Assembly (NCBI GenBank): GCA_036676455.1 | Contig: JAKFCW010000022.1 | Coordinates: 1 to 64,000, forward strand | Direction of reading: 5' to 3' | From: UBA4093 sp036676455 | Lineage (GTDB): Bacteria; Cyanobacteriota; Sericytochromatia; S15B-MN24; UBA4093 | Length of the DNA: 64,000 nt | In this document: one piece after another, positions 26,058 to 34,224 of the stretch | Layout of the letters: each line of letters begins with the position of its first letter | Position numbering within the stretch: position 1 is the stretch's first letter | Notes under the pieces: model-generated | Databases searched by the model: none | The model's input: only the letters and a program-made list of their open reading frames with translations | Told to the model about the DNA's origin: nothing | Position numbers and translations under genes: made by a program

Positions 26058-27020
26058 TCACCACATGCGCCCGGCTGGTGTAACTCTACTGGTCTCCCCG
26101 CCAGCTGAAAGTGCCACAGCTTGTCCGGATAGCTTCTCGCCGTTCGAGAAGGTGCAGGCATGAGCGGGGTACTGAAGAACGGCGGTGTAGGCCGCGAGCT
26201 TAGATGCGCCGGCACTCACCATGGAGTTGCCGAATTCGAATCGGGTGTAGGGGCGTACGCATGTACCATTCGTCGCGTATTCCGTCCAAGCCACGTTGTA
26301 GCGAATGAACCCCATTGAGAGAGGCGCCTTGTGGGTGGCGAGGTCCGTCCGGATACCTGTCACAGTATCGATGACGTAGCCATTCCAGTAGCGGCCGGTC
26401 CCATCCTCGCCGGTCATCTGGATGCCGATCTTGTAGGTGCGGCCGAGCTGCCAGTCGAACTCGACGAGGTACTGGTAGCCATCACCTTCCCCAGTGAAAG
26501 GATTGCCCTTGTCAGAACTCAGAGCGTTCCACAGTGAGAATATGGCCTTCTTCTTCTCGCCGACGATCTGAAGCCCGACGTAGGCGGCGTCCTTCTCAAA
26601 CTGAATCTGGTTGGCCCAGAAGATTACGCCTTGTTCCTGAGCGGGTTCCGGGGCGTGAGAGATGGTCATATCAGCCTCGGTGGCGGTGTACTTATCGGCC
26701 AGGTAGTAGTGCCAGATGAAAAGGCCAGGCGCATTCTTGATGGCCGAGGGATCTGCCGGCGGCGGAACCGGCGTAGGAGCCGAGGAGGGGGTTGGTGAGG
26801 CCTTCGGGGTCGTAGTCGTTTCGCCACCACTTGAGCGCTCATTCGTAGTCGAATCGCCTGGAAGGCGATCCCCACCGCTCATTTTAGTTGTCGTAGGTAA
26901 ACCGATGTATGTTTTCTCCCACTGGGTGGATGGGTCCGCAAGCTGGCACGACGAAAGCGCCATGGGTAGCAAAAAAAGGCTACAAGCCTTACTGATCTGT
27001 ACCCTTACCCTTAGTCGCAC
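26058..27020 (-). CDS. Lipoprotein with DUF3472-like domain
   Basis: 320 residues from a GTG at 27020, chosen for GAGGTG a few bases upstream. Signal sequence with lipobox LSSC at about 22-25, then a Thr/Pro/Ser-rich spacer (TTTTPKASPTPSSAPTPVPP) and a beta-rich domain. FWANQIQFEKDAAYVGLQ and KKAIFSLWNAL match my memory of DUF3472 (GlQ... FSiW), a family of exported carbohydrate-associated proteins. Anchored in a membrane facing outward. Substrate unknown. First of four minus-strand genes for exported or membrane proteins (26.06-29.92 kb). Confidence 0.65.
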   Translation of the reverse strand: MRLRVRVQISKACSLFLLPMALSSCQLADPSTQWEKTYIGLPTTTKMSGGDRLPGDSTTNERSSGGETTTTPKASPTPSSAPTPVPPPADPSAIKNAPGLFIWHYYLADKYTATEADMTISHAPEPAQEQGVIFWANQIQFEKDAAYVGLQIVGEKKKAIFSLWNALSSDKGNPFTGEGDGYQYLVEFDWQLGRTYKIGIQMTGEDGTGRYWNGYVIDTVTGIRTDLATHKAPLSMGFIRYNVAWTEYATNGTCVRPYTRFEFGNSMVSAGASKLAAYTAVLQYPAHACTFSNGEKLSGQAVALSAGGETSRVTPAGRMW

Positions 27021-27114
27021 GCAGCACCTCTCTGAACCTGATATCCCCTGACCATACGCAGGTGAGCCTCGGATATCCGCCTATCAGTCAAACACCATGA
27101 GAGCCTTTAAGGAC

Positions 27115-28122
27115 TTAATAAATAAAGATCAGATCCATGACCTGGGACTTGTCCAGGACCTCCTCCGAGACCACGTACTTCGTGGGGCGGAAGTTGATCT
27201 GAACCCAGTCGTTCAGATACAGCTTCCCGGTGTACTGGCTTTGGTGGAGTTGGTGCGCGTCCCCCAGCTTCCCAGGGCGAACGAGAGCAACCTGTTTGCC
27301 CTGGGCATCGCTGAGTCGGAAGCCAAAGGTGATGCTAGCGAAGGACTCCTTCAGGTGCTTGGCAACCGAGCGGTTGAGCCAGTACCCTTCCCACTTACCG
27401 AACCAGCAATGGGTGACGAAGACCTCGTTGGGCGCGGGTACGGGCCCGACGACCCAGCTCTCGCTGGGGTCACTCATCTCAGGTGAGAGCGCCGACTGGT
27501 GAAGCTCGACCTTTCGGCCGCTGACTGCCAAGAAACGAGCGAAGTCCTCCTTCCAGATTTCCGAGATCCGGCCGTTGATCGGTTCACGAAAGAGCAAAGT
27601 CACTTTGTCGGGATGCGCGTCATCGATATAGCCTTCAACTGGAGGCAGCTCGAAGAAGTACTCCTTGGCAAAACGGCGAATCAGGACTTCTGCCATCTGC
27701 TTGGCCTCATGAACGCTCATGCGCTCCATCTGAGCGTCGAGGACCAGGCGGCCGTCGATCTTCTTCCGAGGCATTGCATCCAATGTGTCCTTGAGCCGGG
27801 TCAGATCCACATCGGCTTCTAAAGTGGCCAAGTAGAGTCCCGCCTCATCAGGCCCAGATATACTCAACGTGCGGTAGGTCTTGATGAACCCTCTTGTTGT
27901 TGTCGTGATTCGATCACTTAACGCTATGTAGTTGACTACCTGCGTCTCGGCATCAACAAGTACTCCGACCTGCCTCTCGATTGCGATGCGCAGAGCTTCG
28001 CGAGTTGCAGCTTGCGGTGATACGCCCTGGCCCTCCACGGTGATCGGTAACGCAATTGCTGGCAGAGCAGAGAAAGTGAGCAATATGACTACTGCGATAA
28101 ACTTATTCCGAAGAATCGACAC
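27115..28122 (-). CDS. Exported protein, FlgT-N/LPP20-like
   Basis: 335 residues from GTG 28122 (GAGGTG seven bases upstream). Sec signal peptide (ILRNKFIAVVILLTFSALPA), then a region beginning ITVEGQGVSPQAATREALRI AIERQVGVLV. That beta-alpha-beta arrangement (V-EG-G-S...A...AL..A) is seen at the N-terminus of FlgT and in LPP20/DUF400-like envelope proteins. The rest is unrecognised alpha/beta sequence with an aromatic-rich stretch (THCWFGKWEGYWLNRSV). Periplasmic or surface location is expected. No flagellar genes are near, so flagellar function is unlikely. Confidence 0.6.
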   Translation of the reverse strand: MSILRNKFIAVVILLTFSALPAIALPITVEGQGVSPQAATREALRIAIERQVGVLVDAETQVVNYIALSDRITTTTRGFIKTYRTLSISGPDEAGLYLATLEADVDLTRLKDTLDAMPRKKIDGRLVLDAQMERMSVHEAKQMAEVLIRRFAKEYFFELPPVEGYIDDAHPDKVTLLFREPINGRISEIWKEDFARFLAVSGRKVELHQSALSPEMSDPSESWVVGPVPAPNEVFVTHCWFGKWEGYWLNRSVAKHLKESFASITFGFRLSDAQGKQVALVRPGKLGDAHQLHQSQYTGKLYLNDWVQINFRPTKYVVSEEVLDKSQVMDLIFIY

Positions 28123-28156
28123 TCGGAAACACCTCGCTTTAGCAGTATTTGACTAA

Positions 28157-29101
28157 TCATTGCTTCATGGAATAGAGATTTTCTAATAGTCGTTGGATTT
28201 GGTAGTATCGAGAGCTGAATTTCTCTTGTTCAGCCTGTTTTGCACTTATCTTCTGTCGATTATCGTAAATTATTTGCTCAAGTTCTGAAATCTCCGAGTA
28301 CGTATCTGTTACTTTGTATACCTGAAAGTATTCCGTACTCGAATAACTCCGGTAAGCAGTATGATGATCGACCGTAACGGGTCTCTCTCCGACGCTCTCC
28401 ACAGTAAGGCTGATAGGCCCATAGCCTCTAGCAGACAGGCTTCCATCTTTGGCAGAAATAATACACTTCTGCATTTTATCCATGTCAACTGCCTCGTAAT
28501 AGGCGTTTCCATCACCGTCGGTATCAAATCTCCGGCTAATCGCGAACTTCCTTACAATCATCTTTTTTCGTAGATCGGATATCTCCCTTGAAAGCGATTC
28601 GTTAGACTCTAGGTATCCATTAATTGCCTTCGAGGTTTCAGAATAGTCTGACAATAAGCCTTCGCTCTCGCTCAAGTAGCTCTTGGCAAGACTCAGAAAA
28701 TCGCCAGAATTTCCCCCGTAATAATCCGAAATAAATTGTCGATTCGAATCAAGGACGAGTGGGGTGGCTATACGATTGATATTCGAGAGAACCTGTAAAC
28801 CGGACTCAATGCCTACATGTTGATGGATTTCCAAAGAGGCTGTTTTGAAATTTTGAACCGATTGTACAAATTCCTGAAATCGCTCCTGCTCTTCTCTAGC
28901 CTTGACATCGCGATCGATCTTATTGCCAACTCCTAAGAGAACGAGAAATAGAGCAAGCACACTTACAGCAATCGCGATGCCCTTCTTGAGTTGACTTTTT
29001 TGCTGAATTTTTTGTTCGGCATGTTTCCGCTTTTTATACTTCCTGAGCGATCCAGTAACTCGATCGGTTAAGTCGTCTTTTTCTGGTTCATTCATCTGCA
29101 T
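28157..29101 (-). CDS. Single-pass membrane protein with coiled-coil (314 aa)
   Basis: Unrecognised. A basic N-terminus (SLRKYKKRKHAEQKIQQKSQ) precedes one transmembrane helix (IAIAVSVLALFLVLLGVGNK, about 45-65), then an extracytoplasmic domain with helices and a probable C-terminal coiled coil (DTYSEISELEQIIYDNRQK). Type II topology (N-in) is suggested by the positive charges. Markedly AT-rich compared with the window average. It lies 34 bases upstream of the FlgT-N-like gene on the same strand, so co-transcription is likely. ATG 29101 or 29095 may be the start. Confidence 0.6.
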   Translation of the reverse strand: MQMNEPEKDDLTDRVTGSLRKYKKRKHAEQKIQQKSQLKKGIAIAVSVLALFLVLLGVGNKIDRDVKAREEQERFQEFVQSVQNFKTASLEIHQHVGIESGLQVLSNINRIATPLVLDSNRQFISDYYGGNSGDFLSLAKSYLSESEGLLSDYSETSKAINGYLESNESLSREISDLRKKMIVRKFAISRRFDTDGDGNAYYEAVDMDKMQKCIISAKDGSLSARGYGPISLTVESVGERPVTVDHHTAYRSYSSTEYFQVYKVTDTYSEISELEQIIYDNRQKISAKQAEQEKFSSRYYQIQRLLENLYSMKQ

Positions 29102-29161
29102 AGTTCTATTGGCGCCCTTTTGTCTGATAGTTCGTCCTACTAACAGTCTTACTTTGGATGG

Positions 29162-29923
29162 CTACGGATACTGAAAGCTATGAGTTACTTGTTTTGCTAT
29201 TTTTCCGTCTGTCTTAATGACCACGGACGCCAGGGGTTGCTCATTATCGTGAGATGGCGATTCGTACTTCACGCCATCTTGGACGTTCTTTGAGTTTGAA
29301 AAATCGATATTATTTGATTTAGCGAGAATCTTACTAACAAATACCGCTTTATCGAGTGACATTCCGCTTTCCCGGAATGTATACGTGCTACCAGTCATAT
29401 TGTGTTGACAAATCTCTAGCGTACCATCGGAGAATGCATAGGTGTAGGGAATACCGGCTACATAGTTGAAGCGATTCTGCTGTAGCTTATTTAGTTCCGC
29501 GTACCCCTTCTCAAAGGGCAACTCTTTGAATCGGTCCCAATCAAAAGGTTCGGACAAATAGACTTCTCCAAGGTCATAAATTTTCCGGAGATAGACAAGT
29601 TCTTCGTAATTGAGTCCCGTGAGAATAAATCTACCCACCTGCACGCCGTCGCCATTATAAGGGGTGTACCAGCCGGGCAGTTTGTTCTCGCTGTCGAATT
29701 GAAGGGCCGTGATCCAGATTCCAGGACCTTTCAAGTCGTACGCAGCCTTGATGAAGGGAAGGCTACTACGCGTACTTTGAGCGGTCACCCGAATCCCGTT
29801 TGTTTGGAACGCTGCCTGTAGCTGTTCAATTGTTCGTGGCTGAGGTTGCATAGCTTCCGCATCAGAAGCCAAAAAGGCAAATGATGTACCAACCAGCGTG
29901 GCCGTGACCAGAAAAGCGCGCAT
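29162..29923 (-). CDS. Secreted hypothetical protein (253 aa)
   Basis: ATG 29923 is preceded by GGAGGAG. Clear Sec signal peptide (RAFLVTATLVGTSFAFLAS, cleavage probably after AEA near 24). The mature part is a mixed alpha/beta domain rich in Tyr, Phe and Asn with no cysteine pairs or known motif. Low GC, like its neighbour. It heads the four-gene unit that runs down to 26.06 kb, all predicted to be in the envelope, which suggests a shared surface process I cannot name. Confidence 0.6.
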   Translation of the reverse strand: MRAFLVTATLVGTSFAFLASDAEAMQPQPRTIEQLQAAFQTNGIRVTAQSTRSSLPFIKAAYDLKGPGIWITALQFDSENKLPGWYTPYNGDGVQVGRFILTGLNYEELVYLRKIYDLGEVYLSEPFDWDRFKELPFEKGYAELNKLQQNRFNYVAGIPYTYAFSDGTLEICQHNMTGSTYTFRESGMSLDKAVFVSKILAKSNNIDFSNSKNVQDGVKYESPSHDNEQPLASVVIKTDGKIAKQVTHSFQYP

Positions 29924-30062
29924 ATAGGCTCCTCCATTAATGGTAAGTACGAGCTGTGAAGTTGTTTTGTGAAATACCTAAATCCGCTTACGTTGATGTT
30001 TCTATACCCGTCCGACCTGTTCATTTAAAACAAACTCTGTAATTAAAGAACAGGGCGCTCGT

Positions 30063-30069
30063 CTATCCT
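30063..30069 (+). promoter_or_regulatory. Candidate -10 element shared by the two XRE genes
   Basis: CTATCCT occurs 42 bases before GTG 30105 and again at 31142-31148, 39 bases before GTG 31181. The surrounding sequences are otherwise different. Matching position and sequence suggests equivalent promoters. No good -35 box is seen. Confidence 0.3.
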
Positions 30070-30104
30070 TCATCACAGCAACGCTTGGATGGCGGGAGAT
30101 GCGT

Positions 30105-30461
30105 GTGGACGAGTTAGGACGGTACTTGAAGTCGTTGCGCGAGGCAAAAGGCCTCACTGTAAGAAGCGCGGCGACCCTGCTCGGAATTTCCGCAAGTCGT
30201 CTGGCCGAAATAGAGCGGGGAAAGACCTACCATCGGGACCAACCGACCCGCCCCAGCCGTGAACTCGTCGAACAAATGGCCTCAGCCTACGAGATTCCGC
30301 AGGGAATCCTGCTCACGGCGGCAGGGTATCCTCCGGAGAGCGGGTGCGTTCTATCTGACGACACCCGCATCGTGGTCAGCCTCTATGAGAGCCTGTCGCC
30401 CGAGCAAAAAGCCCTAGCTATCGGTATCCTCAGGTTGATGACCAGTTCTCGACAATCCTAA
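30105..30461 (+). CDS. HTH-XRE regulator, paralogue 1
   Basis: About 118 residues from GTG 30105, placed by the GGCGGGAG at 30091-30098; the ATG at 30099 touches that site. N-terminal lambda-repressor-type helix-turn-helix: LGRYLKSLREAKGLTVRSAA then LGISASRLAEIERGKTYH. The C-terminal half ends LSPEQKALAIGILRLM. It aligns without gaps to the regulator at 31181 (about half the residues identical, including SASRLAEIERG and PSRELVE), so they are duplicates. Probably local repressors of neighbouring genes. Confidence 0.85.
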   Translation: MDELGRYLKSLREAKGLTVRSAATLLGISASRLAEIERGKTYHRDQPTRPSRELVEQMASAYEIPQGILLTAAGYPPESGCVLSDDTRIVVSLYESLSPEQKALAIGILRLMTSSRQS

Positions 30462-30661
30462 CGCTTTCGCCAGTAATTCCAGCCAGGATCGCAGTCCGTA
30501 GCCCATTCGCATGTTCAATGCACTGTTCATCACACCGCTTGCCTTGGTCTTCATACGTATGAAGACCAAGCAGGGGAACTCCGCCCCGGAAATAGTCCTC
30601 CCGGCAAGCCGCTACCGACCTATTGTTCAGCACCGGCAGTGTAACCTGCGTAACTCAGCCA

Positions 30662-30994
30662 TCAAGCTTCGACTAGTGCGAGATTCCAGCCAACCCCAGA
30701 CATCAAGACATCAAAGTTTTGGCCGTCTCGGCAGATCTCAATTTCCAGGCAGGTAGACTCGCGAGGTACTGGGGCCGAATCGATATGCATGATCGCCGTA
30801 TAGATGGCGAATACGGCTCCGGAAGTTGTCCCGAAGTTGTGTTGATCAAGCACCACCCGAATTCGTACACCGCGTTGTTTTGTTATTCGATTGACTTCAT
30901 CCGTTCGGGTGTAGACCGCCTTCACCCCCTTGACCTGTTGAATCAGTGGAACCAACTCGTTCCCGATGAAGCGCTCTACCATTTCGAATTCCAT
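30662..30994 (-). CDS. Hypothetical small protein between the two XRE genes (110 aa)
   Basis: Start at the ATG 30994, with GGAGGG just upstream; a further in-frame ATG at 31012 lacks a site. Alpha/beta sequence with a hydrophobic core (VRIRVVLDQHNFGTTSGAVF, AIYTAIMHIDSAPVP) and an acidic tail. No signal peptide or membrane helix. Not recognised. It is divergent from regulator 2 and shares a 186-base intergenic region with it, so that regulator may control it. The fold outline could suit a small antitoxin-like or sensor partner, but that is speculation. Confidence 0.5.
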   Translation of the reverse strand: MEFEMVERFIGNELVPLIQQVKGVKAVYTRTDEVNRITKQRGVRIRVVLDQHNFGTTSGAVFAIYTAIMHIDSAPVPRESTCLEIEICRDGQNFDVLMSGVGWNLALVEA

Positions 30995-31180
30995 GCACCC
31001 TCCGTGCGACATCTCGTCTCTGGCCCCTTCAGACTTCTGAAGGGACCGTCCTCTTTGCTTTTGCGAATCCGCCTAATCGTTTGATACCCATCAGCACACA
31101 ACAGCAAACTTTTATCTGTATGGTGTGAACAAATAATGCCGCTATCCTGACCATAACTGGGTTTGAGGACAGGGGGCGAC

Positions 31181-31543
31181 GTGACAGACTTTGGCAATTA
31201 TCTGAAGGATCAGCGGGAGCGGCGGAAATGGACTCTGCGTCATGCTGCGGAGCAGATCGGGACGTCGGCGAGCCGCTTGGCTGAAATCGAGCGTGGCCAG
31301 TCCTATCACACAGGGCATGAGACGAAACCTAGCCGAGAGTTGGTGGAGCGCATCGCCCTTGCGTACGACATCCCGCTTCAGGTTCTACTGGCCAGGGCCG
31401 GTTATTCAGAGGGCAACTCGCCAGAGTTTTCAGACGAGACGAAGATCGCTGCGGCCATCTTCGAGAACTTGAGTCCAGAGCGACAGGAACTTGCCCTCGG
31501 TATGCTTCGTCTCTTCGCGGAGACCGAGGACAATCGCAACTGA
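31181..31543 (+). CDS. HTH-XRE regulator, paralogue 2
   Basis: 120 residues from GTG 31181 with AGGGGG at about 31171-31175; a TTG at 31163 is less likely. Helix-turn-helix LKDQRERRKWTLRHAAEQIG then TSASRLAEIERGQSYH. The second half PSRELVERIALAYDIPLQVL and LSPERQELALGMLRLF matches paralogue 1 position by position. Conservation of the C-terminal half as well as the HTH suggests a shared dimerisation or ligand domain. Ends 23 bases before a strong terminator. Confidence 0.85.
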   Translation: MTDFGNYLKDQRERRKWTLRHAAEQIGTSASRLAEIERGQSYHTGHETKPSRELVERIALAYDIPLQVLLARAGYSEGNSPEFSDETKIAAAIFENLSPERQELALGMLRLFAETEDNRN

Positions 31544-31565
31544 ATCTGAATCCACCTCATGCCCC

Positions 31566-31614
31566 TAAAAAAAGGGAGAAGCTCCCTGGGCAGCTTACGC
31601 TACCCAGGGAGCTT
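31566..31614. terminator. Bidirectional terminator
   Basis: A-run 31566-31573, stem AAGCTCCCTGGG (31579-31590) with CCCAGGGAGCTT (31603-31614), and an inner 3-bp helix. T-rich DNA follows (AACGTTTTAT). It separates regulator 2 (+) from the EcsC gene (-). Confidence 0.8.
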
Positions 31615-31722
31615 AACGTTTTATCCGCATACCGAGCAACGGAAAGGGACTCAAGCAGGCACCAGCGCTCACTCATCGATGATTGCTGATGCGTCTTGTC
31701 CCCCAATCGCTCAGCTACGGTT

Positions 31723-32523
31723 TCATCTTTCTGCCAACATGTGGAGCTCGGCAAGCTTCCTGCGCCGGTAGGACATGTAAGCGGACTCCGCGACTTCGTG
31801 AATGAAATATGCGTTGAACGTCGCCCCGACGAACGCCCCGACGAACGGTAGGAACTGCAAGGCCTTACGCTTCAGCAGTTGAGTGCCGACTGCTTCGGCA
31901 ACTTCACGGGTCACAACGGATGCGACGGTCTTCGAACTCAACCGGCGGATCCCTTCAGCGATCAACGCATGCTCGAGCTTTTTGAGTTCGAGCATGGTTT
32001 CGAGTCGGCTCGTCGAATTGGCCGCGCTACCTGCCTTGACCAGGCACATGCTGTACCGTTGCTCCTCTTCCGATTCCAGATCGTAACCGTAACAGACGGC
32101 TATTTGCTGGGTCGTGCGTAGCGCGATCGTGTACAGGGTTGGTACATCCAACAGGAAGCCTCCCCACCCCGCGGCACCGGTGAGCCCGCCTTCGACGCCA
32201 GCCCAGGCGAGCCCCCAGGACCAGTAAGTCCGTGCAAGCTCATCGGAAGCATGGAAGGGCGAGCCCAGGATTTCGGTCTTCGCTCCGACTTGCTGCCGGA
32301 TTTTCTCCGGCTCGATGAGCCAGTGACCGACTTGGTGCAGGCGTTTCATCGCATGATCGAGGCGGTGAGCAACCTCATCATGGATCTCGTCGGGAATGAT
32401 GGCTTCTGCGGCCTGTTGGAGTGGCGTTAGCAGGAATTCTTCGATGCGGTTGAGGAAGGTGGGGCCGCGCGATTCCCACTCGCGCACTTGCTCCTGTACC
32501 TGGAATAGATAAGTGTCCGTCAT
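31723..32523 (-). CDS. EcsC-family protein
   Basis: 266 residues. The central region (GVEGGLTGAAGWGGFLLDVP followed by a hydrophobic run with TLYTIALRTTQQIAVCYGYD) and the late KALQFLPFVGAFVGATFNAY are the recognisable EcsC parts: Gly-rich membrane-associated helices. EcsC proteins occur beside Ecs ABC transporters in Firmicutes and as stand-alone genes elsewhere. Their biochemical role is unknown; here no transporter is adjacent. Length is normal. Monocistronic, with a terminator at its 3' end. Confidence 0.85.
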   Translation of the reverse strand: MTDTYLFQVQEQVREWESRGPTFLNRIEEFLLTPLQQAAEAIIPDEIHDEVAHRLDHAMKRLHQVGHWLIEPEKIRQQVGAKTEILGSPFHASDELARTYWSWGLAWAGVEGGLTGAAGWGGFLLDVPTLYTIALRTTQQIAVCYGYDLESEEEQRYSMCLVKAGSAANSTSRLETMLELKKLEHALIAEGIRRLSSKTVASVVTREVAEAVGTQLLKRKALQFLPFVGAFVGATFNAYFIHEVAESAYMSYRRRKLAELHMLAER

Positions 32524-32537
32524 AGCTACCTTTCCTG

Positions 32538-32567
32538 AAAAAGCGCCCCGCTGGATTTCAGCGGGGC
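32538..32567 (-). terminator. Intrinsic terminator after the 32.6 kb gene
   Basis: GCCCCGCTG (32545-32553) pairs with CAGCGGGGC (32559-32567); the A-run 32538-32542 gives a U-tract on the minus strand. It closes the nuclease operon (34.2 to 32.6 kb). Confidence 0.8.
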
Positions 32568-32589
32568 GGTAACGATTGCTGCGACCGGG

Positions 32590-33036
32590 TTACCTGGGCG
32601 CCTTGGAATGATGAGGCGACTTGATGAGCTCCCAGTTCTGAGCCTCCATCTCCCTGTCGTGACCTCTGCCGCGGGGAGGATCGGCAATGAGGTCTGACCT
32701 CAATGCCAGACTGATGGTTGAATCGTTTCCAGCATCAGCCGTTTGCTGGGGAGCGACGCGCGCTTCCAAGCTCAACGCCATCGGGAAGACATCCGTCAAT
32801 AGGCCAGCCTTCTCGACTGCTGCCAAGGCTGCCGCCATGCAGCGGAACGTGGTCGTCACGTCTCGAAGGGTATCAGCGTCGTTCTGTGCGAGAAGGACGC
32901 GCATTTGAAACTCGTCAGGGTGCGCTTTGTAGGATACGGACAAGACGATGGGATTGTCGTACATCGATTGGGCGAGGCCTATGGCGGCTTCCCAGACGAC
33001 AAATCGTCTCAACCGATGAATGTCAAGTTTGGCCAT
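32590..33036 (-). CDS. Hypothetical protein, last gene of the nuclease operon (148 aa)
   Basis: ATG 33036 is chosen for AAGGAAG immediately upstream; the open frame extends back to 33171 without a site. Core: IHRLRRFVVWEAAIGLAQSM and a strand-rich segment (SVSYKAHPDEFQMRVLLAQN), then a long helix (TFRCMAAALAAVEKAGLLTD). Polar, disordered-looking tail. Soluble and unrecognised. It overlaps the end of the preceding gene by 14 bases, so it is translationally coupled to the 99-residue protein and through it to the RecB-type nuclease. Confidence 0.55.
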   Translation of the reverse strand: MAKLDIHRLRRFVVWEAAIGLAQSMYDNPIVLSVSYKAHPDEFQMRVLLAQNDADTLRDVTTTFRCMAAALAAVEKAGLLTDVFPMALSLEARVAPQQTADAGNDSTISLALRSDLIADPPRGRGHDREMEAQNWELIKSPHHSKAPR

Positions 33037-33322
33037 TGTCTTCCTTTCTGAGGATGGGATCGACAGTTGGTTCTGGGACGATCTGCAAGCGCCAGCGGCG
33101 CTTCCCGATGGATGCGAGCCGAAGGGTGAGCGAGTTGTTCCGAACAGGATCCAGGGAGACCTCAATTCCATCAGGTCCCATCGAGAAGCGGATCACCGCG
33201 GTGTTGTCGTAGTAGGTGAACGGGACGTCATCGAGGCTCACAGAGATCGGAGGAACGGTTTCACTGCCCACGTCGATGATGAGTTCGTGGGATATGGGAT
33301 CGTAGCCAAGCCGAAAGCTCAA
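33023..33322 (-). CDS. Hypothetical small protein in the nuclease operon (99 aa)
   Basis: All-beta looking sequence (LGYDPISHELIIDVGSE, then VPFTYYDNTAVIRFSMGPDG and SLTLRLASIGKRRWRLQIVP). No cysteines, signal or membrane segment. Family unknown. Its ATG overlaps the nuclease stop (ATGA, 33319-33322), and it overlaps the next gene by 14 bases. It is the middle member of a compact three-gene unit and so is probably a partner or accessory of the nuclease. Confidence 0.55.
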   Translation of the reverse strand: MSFRLGYDPISHELIIDVGSETVPPISVSLDDVPFTYYDNTAVIRFSMGPDGIEVSLDPVRNNSLTLRLASIGKRRWRLQIVPEPTVDPILRKEDNGQT

Positions 33323-34179
33323 TAGTCACCTCCTTTGGCATCTGGATGGACGCGTGGGGGCTCCACGCGGGGGTGTTCCTGTACCTGTTCGCAGTGCGAC
33401 TGCATCGGGCAGCTGAGACATTGATGCCCCCGATGGAGCGGAAAAGCCGCCCACAAGGGGCGGCCCTGATGAAAGCTCGCGGTCGAGGCGCGTATTTGGT
33501 CCGCCGTTATCTCGAGCGATTCCCAGACTTGAAGGAAGTCCTCGTAGGTGAATTCGACGGTTAGCGTGGATTGCGATCCGAGGAAGTGGTAGACGATCTC
33601 GATCGGCATGGGGATGGTCCGCGCGATCGTATCGGCGACCAAACTTCGATAGAACGTGGCCTGAACGTTCAGGTCCTCCGCCGCTTGAGGATGGTAGCGC
33701 CCCACCTTGTAGTCGATCACGAGCAACCGGCCGTCCTCAGTTTCGCAAAGGCGATCGATTTTGCCAGTCGCGAGTATATTCTTACGAGCGGTTCGCCAGT
33801 TGAGGCGCACCTCAACGCCTCTCTCCTTGGGAGTTCTGGTAGGGAAGGGGCGATCATGGAAGGCCTCGAGAAGTAGCCTGCCATGGTGGAACTGGGACAT
33901 CTCGATTTCCTCGTCTTCGTAGGGCGTACCATCCCAGTGGCGCATGAAGATCGCGATGAGGTCGTCCTTGCTGAAGCGCTGCCACCCTCCTTCGCGGATG
34001 AAATCGGCGAGGGCCTGGTGAATCGCGTTTCCGAAGGCCAGCATCGGGACAGGCACCCTCTCGGAAGCGGGAAGGCGTTGGACGTAGTCGAGCGCGTAGC
34101 GATACGGGCAATTTCGGAAGGCCCTCACCGCTGACGGCGAGAGCTTGATGAGTAATGGACTGTGCATGGCAATCTCCAT
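33319..34179 (-). CDS. RecB/AddB/Cas4-type PD-(D/E)XK nuclease with Fe-S cluster cysteines
   Basis: 286 residues (282 from ATG 34167, which has GGAGA upstream). Nuclease motifs: FGNAIHQALADF (motif I His), ATGKIDRLCETEDG (Asp), LLVIDYKVGR (D-YK) and QATFYRSL (QxxxY). Four cysteines frame the domain: one in FRNCPYRY near the start and three in CLSCPMQSHC near the end, the arrangement that holds a 4Fe-4S cluster in AddB and Cas4. Expected activity: exonuclease/endonuclease on DNA ends. No helicase partner and no cas genes nearby. It heads an operon with two unknown proteins and lies next to the recombinase pair, pointing to a mobile-element or defence role. Confidence 0.85.
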   Translation of the reverse strand: MEIAMHSPLLIKLSPSAVRAFRNCPYRYALDYVQRLPASERVPVPMLAFGNAIHQALADFIREGGWQRFSKDDLIAIFMRHWDGTPYEDEEIEMSQFHHGRLLLEAFHDRPFPTRTPKERGVEVRLNWRTARKNILATGKIDRLCETEDGRLLVIDYKVGRYHPQAAEDLNVQATFYRSLVADTIARTIPMPIEIVYHFLGSQSTLTVEFTYEDFLQVWESLEITADQIRASTASFHQGRPLWAAFPLHRGHQCLSCPMQSHCEQVQEHPRVEPPRVHPDAKGGDY

Positions 34180-34180
34180 G

Positions 34181-34201
34181 AAAAAAGGCCTCCGAAGAGG
34201 C
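34181..34201 (-). terminator. UUCG tetraloop terminator after tyrosine recombinase 1
   Basis: On the minus strand, GCCTC-TTCG-GAGGC followed by CTTTTTT. It ends the 34225-36126 gene and lies only a couple of bases from the nuclease ATG at 34179, so the nuclease must either read through it or start from a promoter inside the preceding gene. Confidence 0.75.
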
Positions 34202-34224
34202 TTGAGGACTTAGGTTTCGCGACA

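Noticed and set aside
26058..29923. Reading the exported cluster as a flagellar or pilus locus because of the FlgT-N-like protein
   Set aside because: No other flagellar, pilus or secretion gene is present; the FlgT-N-like fold occurs in unrelated envelope proteins.
32590..33171. Longer version (193 aa) of the last nuclease-operon gene
   Set aside because: ATG 33036 has a good ribosome site; the extension would overlap the preceding gene by 149 bases and is low complexity.
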